Source: Ruminococcaceae bacterium UBA5891
Lineage (GTDB): Bacteria; Bacillota; Clostridia; Oscillospirales; Acutalibacteraceae
Reading direction: 5' to 3'
Assembly (NCBI GenBank): GCA_002431945.1
Contig: DJET01000005.1
Span: 113,877 to 147,930, forward strand
Length of the DNA stretch: 34,054 nucleotides
Positions 21,769 to 30,534 of the stretch are shown here, piece after piece. The notes under the pieces were generated by a model, which saw only the letters and a program-made list of their open reading frames with translations, was not told the DNA's origin and did no database searches. The position numbers and the translations under genes were made by a program. Within the stretch, counting starts at the first letter, position 1. Every line of letters begins with the position of its first letter.

Positions 21769-23898
21769 TTGTCAAAAAAGCTGCTTGCAATAATTTTTGC
21801 AGCCGTTATGTTTATATCGGCGGTAATTCCGTCTGCCGCTGCGGCTACGGATACGTATACGCGCGCAGATGTTAAGGGCAATGATTTTGAATACAGGCTT
21901 TCCCGCGAAATGTATACTGCAAAAAAAGAGATAACGGCTTCGTCGCTCGGTCTTTCACAGGCGCTTGAGGGACTTACCGATGTGTGCTTTTGTGAAGACG
22001 GCACAATACTTGTGCTTTGCGGGGAAAAGTCGCGTCTTATAAAAATAAATTCGGATTATACTCTTAATTCGGTGATGGAAATAACTCAAAGCGACGGGAA
22101 TACGGTTGACTTTACTGGTGCAAAGGGAGTTTATTCGGCGAAAAACGGCGATATTTACATAGCCGATACTCTTAACGCAAGAATTATTATAGCCGACGAT
22201 TCGGGAAGGGTTAACAGCATACTCGGTCTTCCGGAGTCCAAGCTTATACCCGAAGGCTTTTTGTACCAGCCCACCGCAATAGCAAAGGACAAAGAGGGCT
22301 ATACGTATATTTTAAGCTTCGGCTGCTTTTACGGGGCGTTGCTTTATTCGCCGGAGTACGAGTTTTTAGGCTTTTACGGTGCAAACACGGTTAAAAGCGG
22401 CGCGCTTGATACGCTTAATTATCTTTGGGATAAGCTTACGGGAAACGACGAAAAAAAATCGGCTGACGTAAAAACCCTGCCGTATTCGTTTGTGGATTTT
22501 GATTTTGATTCGGACGGATATTTGGTTACCTGCACCGGAAATACCGAAGGCTCCGAAAACGGTGAGGGACAGATAAGAAAAATCAGTCCCACAGGCGCGG
22601 ATATACTTTATAAAAGAGAACTGAGCGGCGATACGGTTACGTCTTCTGCGGTAAACTTTTTGGAAAAACAGCTTGTTTTACGGCGGGATATGACCGGCGC
22701 ATATGTGGCGCAGAATATAGTTTCAACCGCCGTAAGCAGTGATAATTACATTTTCGCACTGGACAGAACAAACGGCACAGTTTATATTTACGATTCAGAG
22801 TGCAACCTTATGTCGGCGTTCGGCGGCGGAATAGGAACCGGCGAGCAGTTAGGCGTGTTCAAGGCGCCGGTTGCGCTTGCGGTAAATGACAATGCAATTT
22901 TGGTTGCCGATCAGGAGGGTAACGCCGTAACCGTTTTTGAGCCTACCGAATACGGCGCTCTTTTAAGAGCGGCACAGTCGCTTTATTTAAAGGGCGATTA
23001 TGAAGAGGCAAAGGATCTGTGGAAGCGGGTGCTTTCCTACGATCGCGGCAGCCAGCCGGCTTACCGCGGGCTTGCAATGGCTTACTACAACGAAGGCAAT
23101 TATAGGGAAGCGCTTAAAGCGGCGCGTATTGCGGTTGATTATACTGTTTACGATTTGGCGTGGCAGGCAATTTTATCTGATTTTTTTGCAAAGAATTTTA
23201 TATGGCTTGCGGCTTTGGCGGTTTTAGCTGCGGCGGCAATAGTAACAGGCGCCGTAAAGCTTAAAAAATCGGGCTTTAAAATTAAAAATCCGCGTATAAA
23301 AATTGTGCTTGGTGCTCCTCTGCACCCGTTCAGAAGCTTTGAGGAAATGAAGTATAAGGGCTTGGCTTCCTACAAAATATCCGTTGTGATCACGGTTTTG
23401 CTTTTTGCTGCGTTTGCGCTTAAAAAGACGGCGGCAGGCTTTTTATACACGAATGTTACGGCACGGAATTATAATATTATTTATACCTTTGCCTCAACGG
23501 CGGGGCTTTTGCTGCTGTGGTCGTTTGCAAATTGGCTTGTTTGTTCAATCTTTTCCGGTAAGGGAACCTTTAAAGAGGTATATGCGGCAACGGCATACTC
23601 ATTAACTCCGATCATACTTTACATGTTTATTTATACTTTGGTAAGCCGTTTTGCTCCGCTTTCTTCATCGGGGCTGTTAAATGGAATAGGAACCGCTGTA
23701 GCGCTATATTCCGCGTTTATTATGTGCGTTGCAATTATTGAAGTGCATGAATTTGATTTTACGAAAACACTTCTTACGGCGGCTGTTACGGTATTTTTTA
23801 TGATTCTGATTGTATTTGTTATATTTATGTGCGCAATTTTGCTTAAACAGCTGGGCACCTTTATTTATTCTGTTTATTCGGAAACTGCGTATAGGTAA
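21769..23898 (+). CDS. Exported NHL beta-propeller / TPR / Yip1-like membrane protein
   Basis: With the TTG start at 21769 (GGGAGG 8 bases upstream) the 709-residue protein opens with a clear signal peptide ending PSAAA (about residue 25). An NHL-type beta-propeller follows (about 45-390), with blades such as VDFTGAKGVYSAKNGDIYIA, QPTAIAKDKEGYTYIL and VFKAPVALAVNDNAILVA. Next is a TPR pair (about 395-450; YLKGDYEEAKDLWKRVLSYD, NEGNYREALKAARIAV). A membrane helix (about 475-495) leads to a polytopic Yip1-like domain (about 516-700) whose PLHPFRSFEEMKYKG opening and repeated helices are typical. The propeller and TPR face outside and the Yip1 part anchors them. The longer ATG frame from 21733 lacks a ribosome binding site. 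It may organise the transporter or binding proteins at the surface; function is unknown. Confidence 0.8.
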   Translation: MSKKLLAIIFAAVMFISAVIPSAAAATDTYTRADVKGNDFEYRLSREMYTAKKEITASSLGLSQALEGLTDVCFCEDGTILVLCGEKSRLIKINSDYTLNSVMEITQSDGNTVDFTGAKGVYSAKNGDIYIADTLNARIIIADDSGRVNSILGLPESKLIPEGFLYQPTAIAKDKEGYTYILSFGCFYGALLYSPEYEFLGFYGANTVKSGALDTLNYLWDKLTGNDEKKSADVKTLPYSFVDFDFDSDGYLVTCTGNTEGSENGEGQIRKISPTGADILYKRELSGDTVTSSAVNFLEKQLVLRRDMTGAYVAQNIVSTAVSSDNYIFALDRTNGTVYIYDSECNLMSAFGGGIGTGEQLGVFKAPVALAVNDNAILVADQEGNAVTVFEPTEYGALLRAAQSLYLKGDYEEAKDLWKRVLSYDRGSQPAYRGLAMAYYNEGNYREALKAARIAVDYTVYDLAWQAILSDFFAKNFIWLAALAVLAAAAIVTGAVKLKKSGFKIKNPRIKIVLGAPLHPFRSFEEMKYKGLASYKISVVITVLLFAAFALKKTAAGFLYTNVTARNYNIIYTFASTAGLLLLWSFANWLVCSIFSGKGTFKEVYAATAYSLTPIILYMFIYTLVSRFAPLSSSGLLNGIGTAVALYSAFIMCVAIIEVHEFDFTKTLLTAAVTVFFMILIVFVIFMCAILLKQLGTFIYSVYSETAYR

Positions 23899-23933
23899 GG
23901 AAAAACACAATTTCTTTTAACGGAGGCCTATTT

Positions 23934-26168
23934 ATGCGAAAATCTTATGCAAAAAGCAGAGTGATAAAAGCAATCTGTGTTTTGCTTGCCTTAAGCTTTA
24001 ATATAAGCTGTTTATCGGGATGCGGTAAATCCTCCGCAACGGGAAATTACAAAAACATAAACGGCGTTGCCGTTGACTCCTGCGTGCTTGGCAGTAACGC
24101 GAATTATGAGCTGAGGTGGGACTCTGAGGCGGGCGCAGTCGTTTTATGCCCGGCCGCGTTAGGAATACAGTGGTCCGACATTTTATACGGGGAATATAAA
24201 GAAAACGGCGGAAGTGCAAACGGAAACAGCCCGATAACGATTACCGTTTCGGATAACACAACCCTTAAATGGGATAATATCCGCTCGTATCAGGAAAAGG
24301 AAGACGGTTATTTAAACACGGTTTGCAAAAAGCTTGAAGACGGAATACGCGTCACATATTTTTTTAAGCGATATAAAATTGCAATTCCGATAGAGTATAG
24401 GCTTAGGAACGATTCGCTTTGCGTTTCGGTAATATCCTCTAAAATACTGGAAAGCGGCGAAAAGTACAAGTTGGTTTCGGTAACGCTTACCCCCAATCTT
24501 TGCAGTGTTAAAAACTCGGAAAACGGCGCGTATCTTTTTGTTCCGTCCGGCAGCGGAGCGGTTATGTATGCGGCTGAAAATGCAGACGGGGTAAGGAGCT
24601 TTTCGGGCGAGGTTTACGGCGAGGACGCCGCAAGGCAAAAGCCGAATAACTTTACCGACGGCGAGCCGCTGTTGCTGCCGGTGTTCGGCGCGGCGGGCGG
24701 CGGTGCCGCAATGCTCGGAATAATTGAGAGCGGCGCCGGCTCTGCGTTTATTGAAGCCAAGGCGGGCAACGAGCGGCTCGGTTATTCAACAGTAGGCGCA
24801 ACCTTTTATTTAAGGGGCTACGATGAATTCAGGTTTGCCTCTCTCGGAACGGGAAATATTACAACAAAACGGATAGCGGACGATCTGTGCGGAGATACCG
24901 TTTCGGTCGGCTTTTATCCGCTGTACGGCGAACAGGCAAATTATAACGGTATGGCGCAAAGATACAGAAAATATCTTGAAGACAATAAAATGATCACAAA
25001 AAATAAAGCGGAGTATTCGCCGTACAGCGTTACCGTGATAGGCGGAACCGAGGTTACAAAAACCGTTATGGGTATGCCGAAAACCGATTTAACGGCGGCA
25101 ACCTCGTTTTCCGAAACTAAGGAAATAATTTCAGCCTTGTTAAAGGATAACGGAATAGCTCCTGTTGTGAGAATGATGTATTACGGCGACAGGGGAATAA
25201 CCCCCGGAACGATAGGCGGCGGAAAAGGCTTTGCCTCTGTTTACGGGAACAGCAAAGCGCTTGATTCTCTTAATAAGCTTTGCAGCGATAATAAGATTAC
25301 TTTGTTTATGGATTCGGAAATTGTACGGTTTACAAAATCCGGAAACGGAGTATCGGTAAATTCGGGCAGCTCTAAAACCGCAATAAAGCATATTGCCGAG
25401 AGATACGCTTATTCGCCTATAAGATTTCAGGACGAGGGGAAGCCCGTGTATGTTATATCGCGCGGAAGGCTTGAAGACGCCGCGAACAGGGCGATAAAAA
25501 AGACAGTTAAGAGCGGATTTGCCGGAATAAGCCTTTCTTCGCTCGGAAATACCGCTTTTTCAGACTATTCCTACGGCGGCGAATATGCAAACAAGCGTAA
25601 AATTGAGGAGCAAACAAAGCGTATATTCGCAAGCGCTTCAAAAAACGGTTTGCAAACTGCGGCGGCAGGTGCAAACAGCTATGCTGCGGCAGCGGCGGAT
25701 ATACTGTTCGATGTGCCTGCGGAAAACGGCGGATACGATGTGTTTGACAGTCAAATTCCGTTTTATCAAATGGTGTTCGGAAATTCAGGTCCTATGTATA
25801 CAAGAGCCGTTAATATATCGGAAAATCCGCTTAAAACGGTTATGTGGGCTGCAATTTCGGGAATGGGTATAGGCTTTACCGTTTGCGCTTCATATATTGA
25901 CGGCTCTGATGATTTGGCGCAGTATAAGCTGTATGCGGCATTATTTGAGGATAATGAAAGCCTTATAACCGACGCGCTTATCAAAACCGGCTTTAAGGAT
26001 TGCTTTAACGCTGTGTGTGACAGCGGGCTTTCAAGCTATGAAATGCTTGACGGTAATATAAGCAGATCAACCTTTAAAAACGGCGCGGTTATTTATGCCA
26101 ATCATAATTCCGAGCCGTCGGTATCACCGGCAGGGGAGCTTGCGGCTTACGGCTTTAAGCTGCAATAA
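23934..26168 (+). CDS. DUF5696-like lipoprotein, candidate glycoside-processing enzyme
   Basis: The 744-residue product has a signal peptide with lipobox LSGC (Cys30). The N-terminal part (about 45-330) is beta-rich, with paired features such as YELRWDSEAGAVVLCP, YFFKRYKIAIPIEYRL and AYLFVPSGSGAVMY, like the sandwich domain of many glycosidases. The rest (about 340-740) alternates helices and strands as in a TIM barrel (ISALLKDNGIAPVVRMMYYG, ITLFMDSEIVRF, KSGFAGISLSSLGN, GLQTAAAGANSYAAAAADIL). I recognise this as the DUF5696 family, which in Paenibacillus and Clostridia accompanies sugar transporters; its activity is not established. A glycosidase-like role is inferred from fold pattern and context. 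The start has ACGGAGG at good spacing. It lies between the NHL-Yip1 gene and the last permease. Confidence 0.7.
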   Translation: MRKSYAKSRVIKAICVLLALSFNISCLSGCGKSSATGNYKNINGVAVDSCVLGSNANYELRWDSEAGAVVLCPAALGIQWSDILYGEYKENGGSANGNSPITITVSDNTTLKWDNIRSYQEKEDGYLNTVCKKLEDGIRVTYFFKRYKIAIPIEYRLRNDSLCVSVISSKILESGEKYKLVSVTLTPNLCSVKNSENGAYLFVPSGSGAVMYAAENADGVRSFSGEVYGEDAARQKPNNFTDGEPLLLPVFGAAGGGAAMLGIIESGAGSAFIEAKAGNERLGYSTVGATFYLRGYDEFRFASLGTGNITTKRIADDLCGDTVSVGFYPLYGEQANYNGMAQRYRKYLEDNKMITKNKAEYSPYSVTVIGGTEVTKTVMGMPKTDLTAATSFSETKEIISALLKDNGIAPVVRMMYYGDRGITPGTIGGGKGFASVYGNSKALDSLNKLCSDNKITLFMDSEIVRFTKSGNGVSVNSGSSKTAIKHIAERYAYSPIRFQDEGKPVYVISRGRLEDAANRAIKKTVKSGFAGISLSSLGNTAFSDYSYGGEYANKRKIEEQTKRIFASASKNGLQTAAAGANSYAAAAADILFDVPAENGGYDVFDSQIPFYQMVFGNSGPMYTRAVNISENPLKTVMWAAISGMGIGFTVCASYIDGSDDLAQYKLYAALFEDNESLITDALIKTGFKDCFNAVCDSGLSSYEMLDGNISRSTFKNGAVIYANHNSEPSVSPAGELAAYGFKLQ

Positions 26169-26186
26169 GCAGGGGGGAAAACATAT

Positions 26187-27080
26187 ATGTCAAAGCAACC
26201 GTCTAAAAAAGGTCTTGAGAGCAAACGAATGCGTTACGGTTATACCTTTGTGGCGCATTGGGTACTCGGACTTATACTGTTTTTTGCCTATCCGCTTATC
26301 AGCTCTGTAAAATACGGCTTCAGCGATGTTAAAATCGAACCCGGAGCAATAACGTCAAGCTATGTAGGGCTTAAGCATTTTCACAAGCTGTTAGCGGTGG
26401 ATCCGAATTATCTTACGGATTTAAGAAATTCGCTTGGTATGATATTTTACTCACTGCCGATTATTATTGCCATAAGCCTTATATTGGCGGTGCTCTTAAA
26501 TCAGAAATATCACGGCAGAACATTTTTCAGGGCAATATTTTTTCTTCCGGTGATTATGTCCACATCTGTTGTAATGAATATCTTAAGCGGTGAATTTGTT
26601 ACAATTCCTTTGTTTTCAACAGGCGAATCCGGAACGGGAATTATAGATTATAAGGAAATACTGACAAATTTAAACGTTCCCTCGGCGCTTACTCCGGTGC
26701 TTACGTTTTTGCTTTCAAACACAATAAGCCTTGTTTGGAACTGCGGCGTGCAGACCATTCTGTTTCTTGCGGGACTGCAAAGTATACCGGATTCTCTTTA
26801 CGAGGTTTCAAAAATAGAAGGCGCTAACAGGTGGGAAGAGTTTTGGTGGATAACCGTACCGAGCCTTCGCAATATAATCTCGCTTGTAATGATTTATACT
26901 ATGATCGATCTGTTTTCGGATATGAAAAACGAAGTTGTTTCGTCGGCATACGGGCTTATGGTGGGTCAGGAATTCGGCGAAAGCTCTGCAAGGCTTTGGT
27001 TCTATTTCCTTATAGTTATCATTGTAATAGGCACCGTTTACGGTTTATATCAGCGTTTATGCGTAAAACGCTGGGAATAA
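26187..27080 (+). CDS. Sugar ABC transporter permease, MalF-like (CUT1 family), second copy
   Basis: The 297-residue membrane protein has six helices and the coupling loop LYEVSKIEGANRWEEFWWIT (about 204-223), a variant in which the usual EAA is EVS. The external loop between helices 3 and 4 contains SGEFVTIPLFSTGESGTG. MalF-like subunits usually stand next to a MalG-like one; here none follows. The most likely partner is the MalG-like permease at 12856, 12 kb upstream at the other end of the same gene string. AGGGGGGAAAA precedes the ATG. It begins 18 bases after the DUF5696 stop. Confidence 0.9.
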   Translation: MSKQPSKKGLESKRMRYGYTFVAHWVLGLILFFAYPLISSVKYGFSDVKIEPGAITSSYVGLKHFHKLLAVDPNYLTDLRNSLGMIFYSLPIIIAISLILAVLLNQKYHGRTFFRAIFFLPVIMSTSVVMNILSGEFVTIPLFSTGESGTGIIDYKEILTNLNVPSALTPVLTFLLSNTISLVWNCGVQTILFLAGLQSIPDSLYEVSKIEGANRWEEFWWITVPSLRNIISLVMIYTMIDLFSDMKNEVVSSAYGLMVGQEFGESSARLWFYFLIVIIVIGTVYGLYQRLCVKRWE

Positions 27081-27128
27081 AGGGGCTTGTATATTTTTAT
27101 TGGGTATATCCCGGAAAGGAACACGTTT

Positions 27129-30100
27129 ATGAAAATAAAACGTATTTTAAGTATAGCTTTAAGCTTAATGCTGTTAGCCGGTACATTAACGCAGTTTATT
27201 TCCGTTTCGGCCGATACGCAGGACGACCTGCAGGAGAATAAGTTTTACATAAGCAGGGACGGCAACGACGGTAAAGACGGCAAAAGCCGCGCAAACGCGG
27301 TAAGAAACGTAAAAAGGGTTATCGAGCTTATAAACGCCGCGGGGCTTGGTGAAAACGATACCGCCACCGTTTATGTGGACAGCACGGCAGACGGCAAGCC
27401 GCTTACGGCGGTTGAAACTATGAACGATGTTGTAAGCTATTATAACAACGAAAATAATAATAAGCTGCCGCTGTACGCCTGCACGGTCACCTTTACATCT
27501 TATAATACGGACGAAAGCGGTAACGGAAGCGATTACCTCGGCTACGGTCACACAAACGATGTTTCGAACAGCTTTTGTTCATTGGCAGGGCCTACGGTTT
27601 TTGAAAATATAACATTGCTTGACGTTACGGGAAGAGAAGATAATTATTGGATAAATTATTTTAACGCGCGCGGAAATACCGTTATATTCAGAAATGTAAG
27701 ATGGAGCTATATTGAAAGCAGGAACTGGGGATATAAAACCGGAGTTAAAAAAATAATTAACGATAAGAATAAATGGACGCAGGAAAATATTTTTTATGCC
27801 GGAAACCAATATAACAATGCCGCGGCAGCGGCTTTGGAAAGAACCTCATCGCAGACGGCAGCCTTTGAGGGGGACGACGGCTATAACCTTCCGAAGACAT
27901 TTGCATTCGGCAACAGCTCCCCGAAAGACGAGTTTAAACGAAGCTTTGCGGGCGACAGCACGTTTATATGGGGAATTAAGGATAAAGCGCTTAATTCGGC
28001 TTATCTTACAAACGCAAAGGGAACCGCAGGCGACGCGGCGGCGTTTAATTATAACGGCAATGTAAATATTGTTATGAAAAACGGCGCGAAAATAAATAAC
28101 ATAAAATTGGCGCCTGATGAAGAAAATTATATTGCTCCGAATATTACGGGTGCGGTACAGCTTATTGCAAACAAAGGCTCGGTGCTTAATCAGGGCGATA
28201 TCGACGGGCTTAAGGAAAGGTATAAGGTATACGCAATAAGCAATAACAGCGATACGTTCACTCTCGGAGTAACCGATACGGCAGGCAGGTATTCGGTAGA
28301 GGGCAGCGGTATAGCATATGTGGTTACAAACGGAAGAATATACTATTCAAAGGACGGATATATTTCCGTTCCGGAAAATAAAGACGGAAATCTTACGCAG
28401 TACAATGTTTTTTCGGCTGAAAGCATAGAGTCGCTTAAGGAACTCGGCTGGAAGGAAGACCCGAACGATTCGGGCGTATTAGTGCCTAACAGCGGCATAA
28501 GCGATAAGTATTATCTCCATGTTAAAAATAACGGCACCGGCGGCGAGGATTTCCTCGGCGTAAGCATAGATAAGGATAAGCTTGAGGCAGGCAAGAAATA
28601 CAGACTTTCATTCGATTACAAATCTATGGAGTCTGCCGACGTATTTAAAAGCGATATAGTACGCGTTCAGGTTATGGCAAGCGGAACCGATTGGAAGAAA
28701 AACAGCGAGTGGGTTTCGGATTCGCTTAAAAAGGCTGTAATCAAAAAAGGAAAGGATACAAACGGCGAGTTTGAAACGGTTGAGCTTTCAAATGACGGCA
28801 CTACCGATAAAGCGGAGCTTACCTTTACCCTTGACGCGACAGACAGGGACAGATACGGTATTGTTTTCAATTTTATACCTAATCCCGGCTTTGCCAATGC
28901 AGAATATTGGTTAAGCAACCTTAAGCTGTGCGCCGAGGGAAGCGATGAAAATATTTTGGTGAACGACGGCACAACCCCGTATATGAAGGGGTGGCATTCA
29001 TTAAGAATAGGGGTATTCGCTTCGGATATAGCTAACGTGTTTAAGGTTGAAAGAGAAAAAGCGGACGGTACAAAATACGGGTTTACCGCCGAATACATAG
29101 ATAAAATTCCCGAACCGGAGCCGCCGTCGCCCGAACCGCCGGCAGGAGAAAAAAAGATGCTTTATTTCAGAAACGGGTCGGGCTGGGCGTCTGTTTGCTC
29201 GCGGTTTGAATGCGAAGCGGGCAAAACCTATAGATTTGAAGCAAGCATTTCATCACAGACCGATTTTCAGGTTTTTGCCGCGCGTGACGGCGACCGCACC
29301 GCTTTTGAGAAAAACGCAAAGGTTATAGAAAAAACCGAACACGGCGAATATTTCCACGCGGTTTATGAGTTTACCGTGCCCGAAAATGCCGATTATGGGC
29401 GGGCGTTTACGGGTATAGCCATACCGTCGGGCGCTTCCGGTTATCTTTTTGATGTAAGTCTTTACGAAAGGGACGACTCTGAAAAGACAGAGCTTTTAAG
29501 CAATCCCTCGTTCGGTTACGGTCTTGATTACTGGGCATACGACTGGTATGCATGGTTTATCGTCGGTCAAAAGGGGTTAGGGCTTACAGAATGGACCGGC
29601 GGCAACGGCGCGGTGCTTAAAACAATGGATTTCAGCGAGGACGCGCTTATTCGCTATACCGATGATAAGCGCTTTAACGACGGTACCTGGTGGAAGCCCG
29701 AAGACGCAGAAACCGCCGAAATAACAAAAACCGCAACGCTCAGCGGCACCCTTTCAGATCAAAACGGAAAGCCGCTTGCAAACGTTAAGCTTTTGCTTGA
29801 GGGCGATAACGGCATTAAGCTTAATGCCGTTACGGACAAAAACGGTCGTTTTGTGTTTAAAGATATTGCAGAGGGCTTTTATGACCTTTACATTATAGGC
29901 TCGGACGGTCAGAAAAGGGCGACGGATTTCTTTACAACGCTTGAGGGCGGAGATACCGTTACCGCAAGGCTTACTCTTGACAATTCGCAAACTAAAACGG
30001 AAAACAATAACGGGGTTACGAATACCGGCAATAAAAGCGGTGCGGAAATAACAGGCAGTACGTTAAAGGGCAAGGTTTACACAAGAGCGCTTAAAACCGT

Positions 30101-30428
30101 TTCAAACCTTAAGCTTGTTATAGACGGAATAGGCGACGTCGTTACCGATAAGGACGGATATTTTGAATTTAAAAATGTTAAGCCCGGTAAATACACCGTT
30201 TACACAATCGCCGAAAACGGGAAAAAATATGTTTTAAGAGAGCTTGAAATTAAGGAAAGCGTGGAGCTTTCGGTTAAACTGCTGTACGACATAAAAACAA
30301 GCGCCGATAAAAACGAAGAGCAGAACGGTGTAAATGTTTTGCTGATCGTTCTTTCGGCTGCGGCGGGAGTTGTCGTAATAGGCGGCGCGGCGGTTCTGAT
30401 AATATTCAGAAAAAGGATTTTTAAGTAA
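27129..30428 (+). CDS. Large secreted, membrane-anchored multidomain surface protein
   Basis: The 1099-residue protein has a signal peptide (about 1-30). A beta-helix-like module (about 38-420) starts FYISRDGNDGKDGKSRANAV. A carbohydrate-binding-like sandwich follows (about 455-605), then a Pro/Glu linker (about 659-673) and a second sandwich (about 675-790). Two carboxypeptidase-regulatory/CNA-B-like domains come next (about 869-953 and 976-1053; LSGTLSDQNGKPLANVKLLL, LKGKVYTRALKTVSNLKLVI). One C-terminal membrane helix (about 1070-1090) is followed by FRKRIFK. No LPxTG motif is present, so the helix itself is the anchor. AAAGGA lies 8 bases before the ATG at 27129; the earlier TTG frame from 27087 lacks a ribosome binding site. 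No catalytic domain is recognised. The first 420 residues are paralogous to the next protein. It is probably a cell-surface polysaccharide-binding protein on a stalk. Confidence 0.8.
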   Translation: MKIKRILSIALSLMLLAGTLTQFISVSADTQDDLQENKFYISRDGNDGKDGKSRANAVRNVKRVIELINAAGLGENDTATVYVDSTADGKPLTAVETMNDVVSYYNNENNNKLPLYACTVTFTSYNTDESGNGSDYLGYGHTNDVSNSFCSLAGPTVFENITLLDVTGREDNYWINYFNARGNTVIFRNVRWSYIESRNWGYKTGVKKIINDKNKWTQENIFYAGNQYNNAAAAALERTSSQTAAFEGDDGYNLPKTFAFGNSSPKDEFKRSFAGDSTFIWGIKDKALNSAYLTNAKGTAGDAAAFNYNGNVNIVMKNGAKINNIKLAPDEENYIAPNITGAVQLIANKGSVLNQGDIDGLKERYKVYAISNNSDTFTLGVTDTAGRYSVEGSGIAYVVTNGRIYYSKDGYISVPENKDGNLTQYNVFSAESIESLKELGWKEDPNDSGVLVPNSGISDKYYLHVKNNGTGGEDFLGVSIDKDKLEAGKKYRLSFDYKSMESADVFKSDIVRVQVMASGTDWKKNSEWVSDSLKKAVIKKGKDTNGEFETVELSNDGTTDKAELTFTLDATDRDRYGIVFNFIPNPGFANAEYWLSNLKLCAEGSDENILVNDGTTPYMKGWHSLRIGVFASDIANVFKVEREKADGTKYGFTAEYIDKIPEPEPPSPEPPAGEKKMLYFRNGSGWASVCSRFECEAGKTYRFEASISSQTDFQVFAARDGDRTAFEKNAKVIEKTEHGEYFHAVYEFTVPENADYGRAFTGIAIPSGASGYLFDVSLYERDDSEKTELLSNPSFGYGLDYWAYDWYAWFIVGQKGLGLTEWTGGNGAVLKTMDFSEDALIRYTDDKRFNDGTWWKPEDAETAEITKTATLSGTLSDQNGKPLANVKLLLEGDNGIKLNAVTDKNGRFVFKDIAEGFYDLYIIGSDGQKRATDFFTTLEGGDTVTARLTLDNSQTKTENNNGVTNTGNKSGAEITGSTLKGKVYTRALKTVSNLKLVIDGIGDVVTDKDGYFEFKNVKPGKYTVYTIAENGKKYVLRELEIKESVELSVKLLYDIKTSADKNEEQNGVNVLLIVLSAAAGVVVIGGAAVLIIFRKRIFK
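28041..28087 (+). repeat. 47-bp identical segment, copy 1 (paralog pair)
   Basis: Starting GCGTTTAATTATAACGGC, this 47-base stretch is identical to 31453-31499 in the next gene, while the flanking sequence of both copies differs. It encodes AFNYNGNVNIVMKNGA in both proteins. Confidence 0.9.
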
Positions 30429-30438
30429 GGGCAATGTC

Positions 30439-30500
30439 GGAAATGGTATATTCGGATACCGTTCGCTTGAAAGCCTGTATCCGAATATACGATAATTTCC
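30439..30500 (+). repeat. Perfect 14-bp inverted repeat between the paralogs
   Basis: GTATATTCGGATAC (30446-30459) and GTATCCGAATATAC (30477-30490) pair perfectly around a 17-base loop. GGAAAT/ATTTCC extends the stem after an unpaired stretch. No T-run follows, so it is not a classical terminator. It lies between the two large surface-protein genes and may be a processing, stability or regulatory site. Confidence 0.8.
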
Positions 30501-30534
30501 CTTAGTGAGCTAAAAAATCAAAGAGGAGATTGCT

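Noticed and set aside
27087..27128. TTG at 27087 as start of the large surface protein
   Set aside because: No ribosome binding site, and the extra 14 residues precede a complete signal peptide that has its own ATG and AAAGGA.
30400..30428. Sortase anchoring of the first surface protein
   Set aside because: The hydrophobic segment and basic tail are present, but no LPxTG-like motif precedes them, so I call a plain transmembrane anchor.
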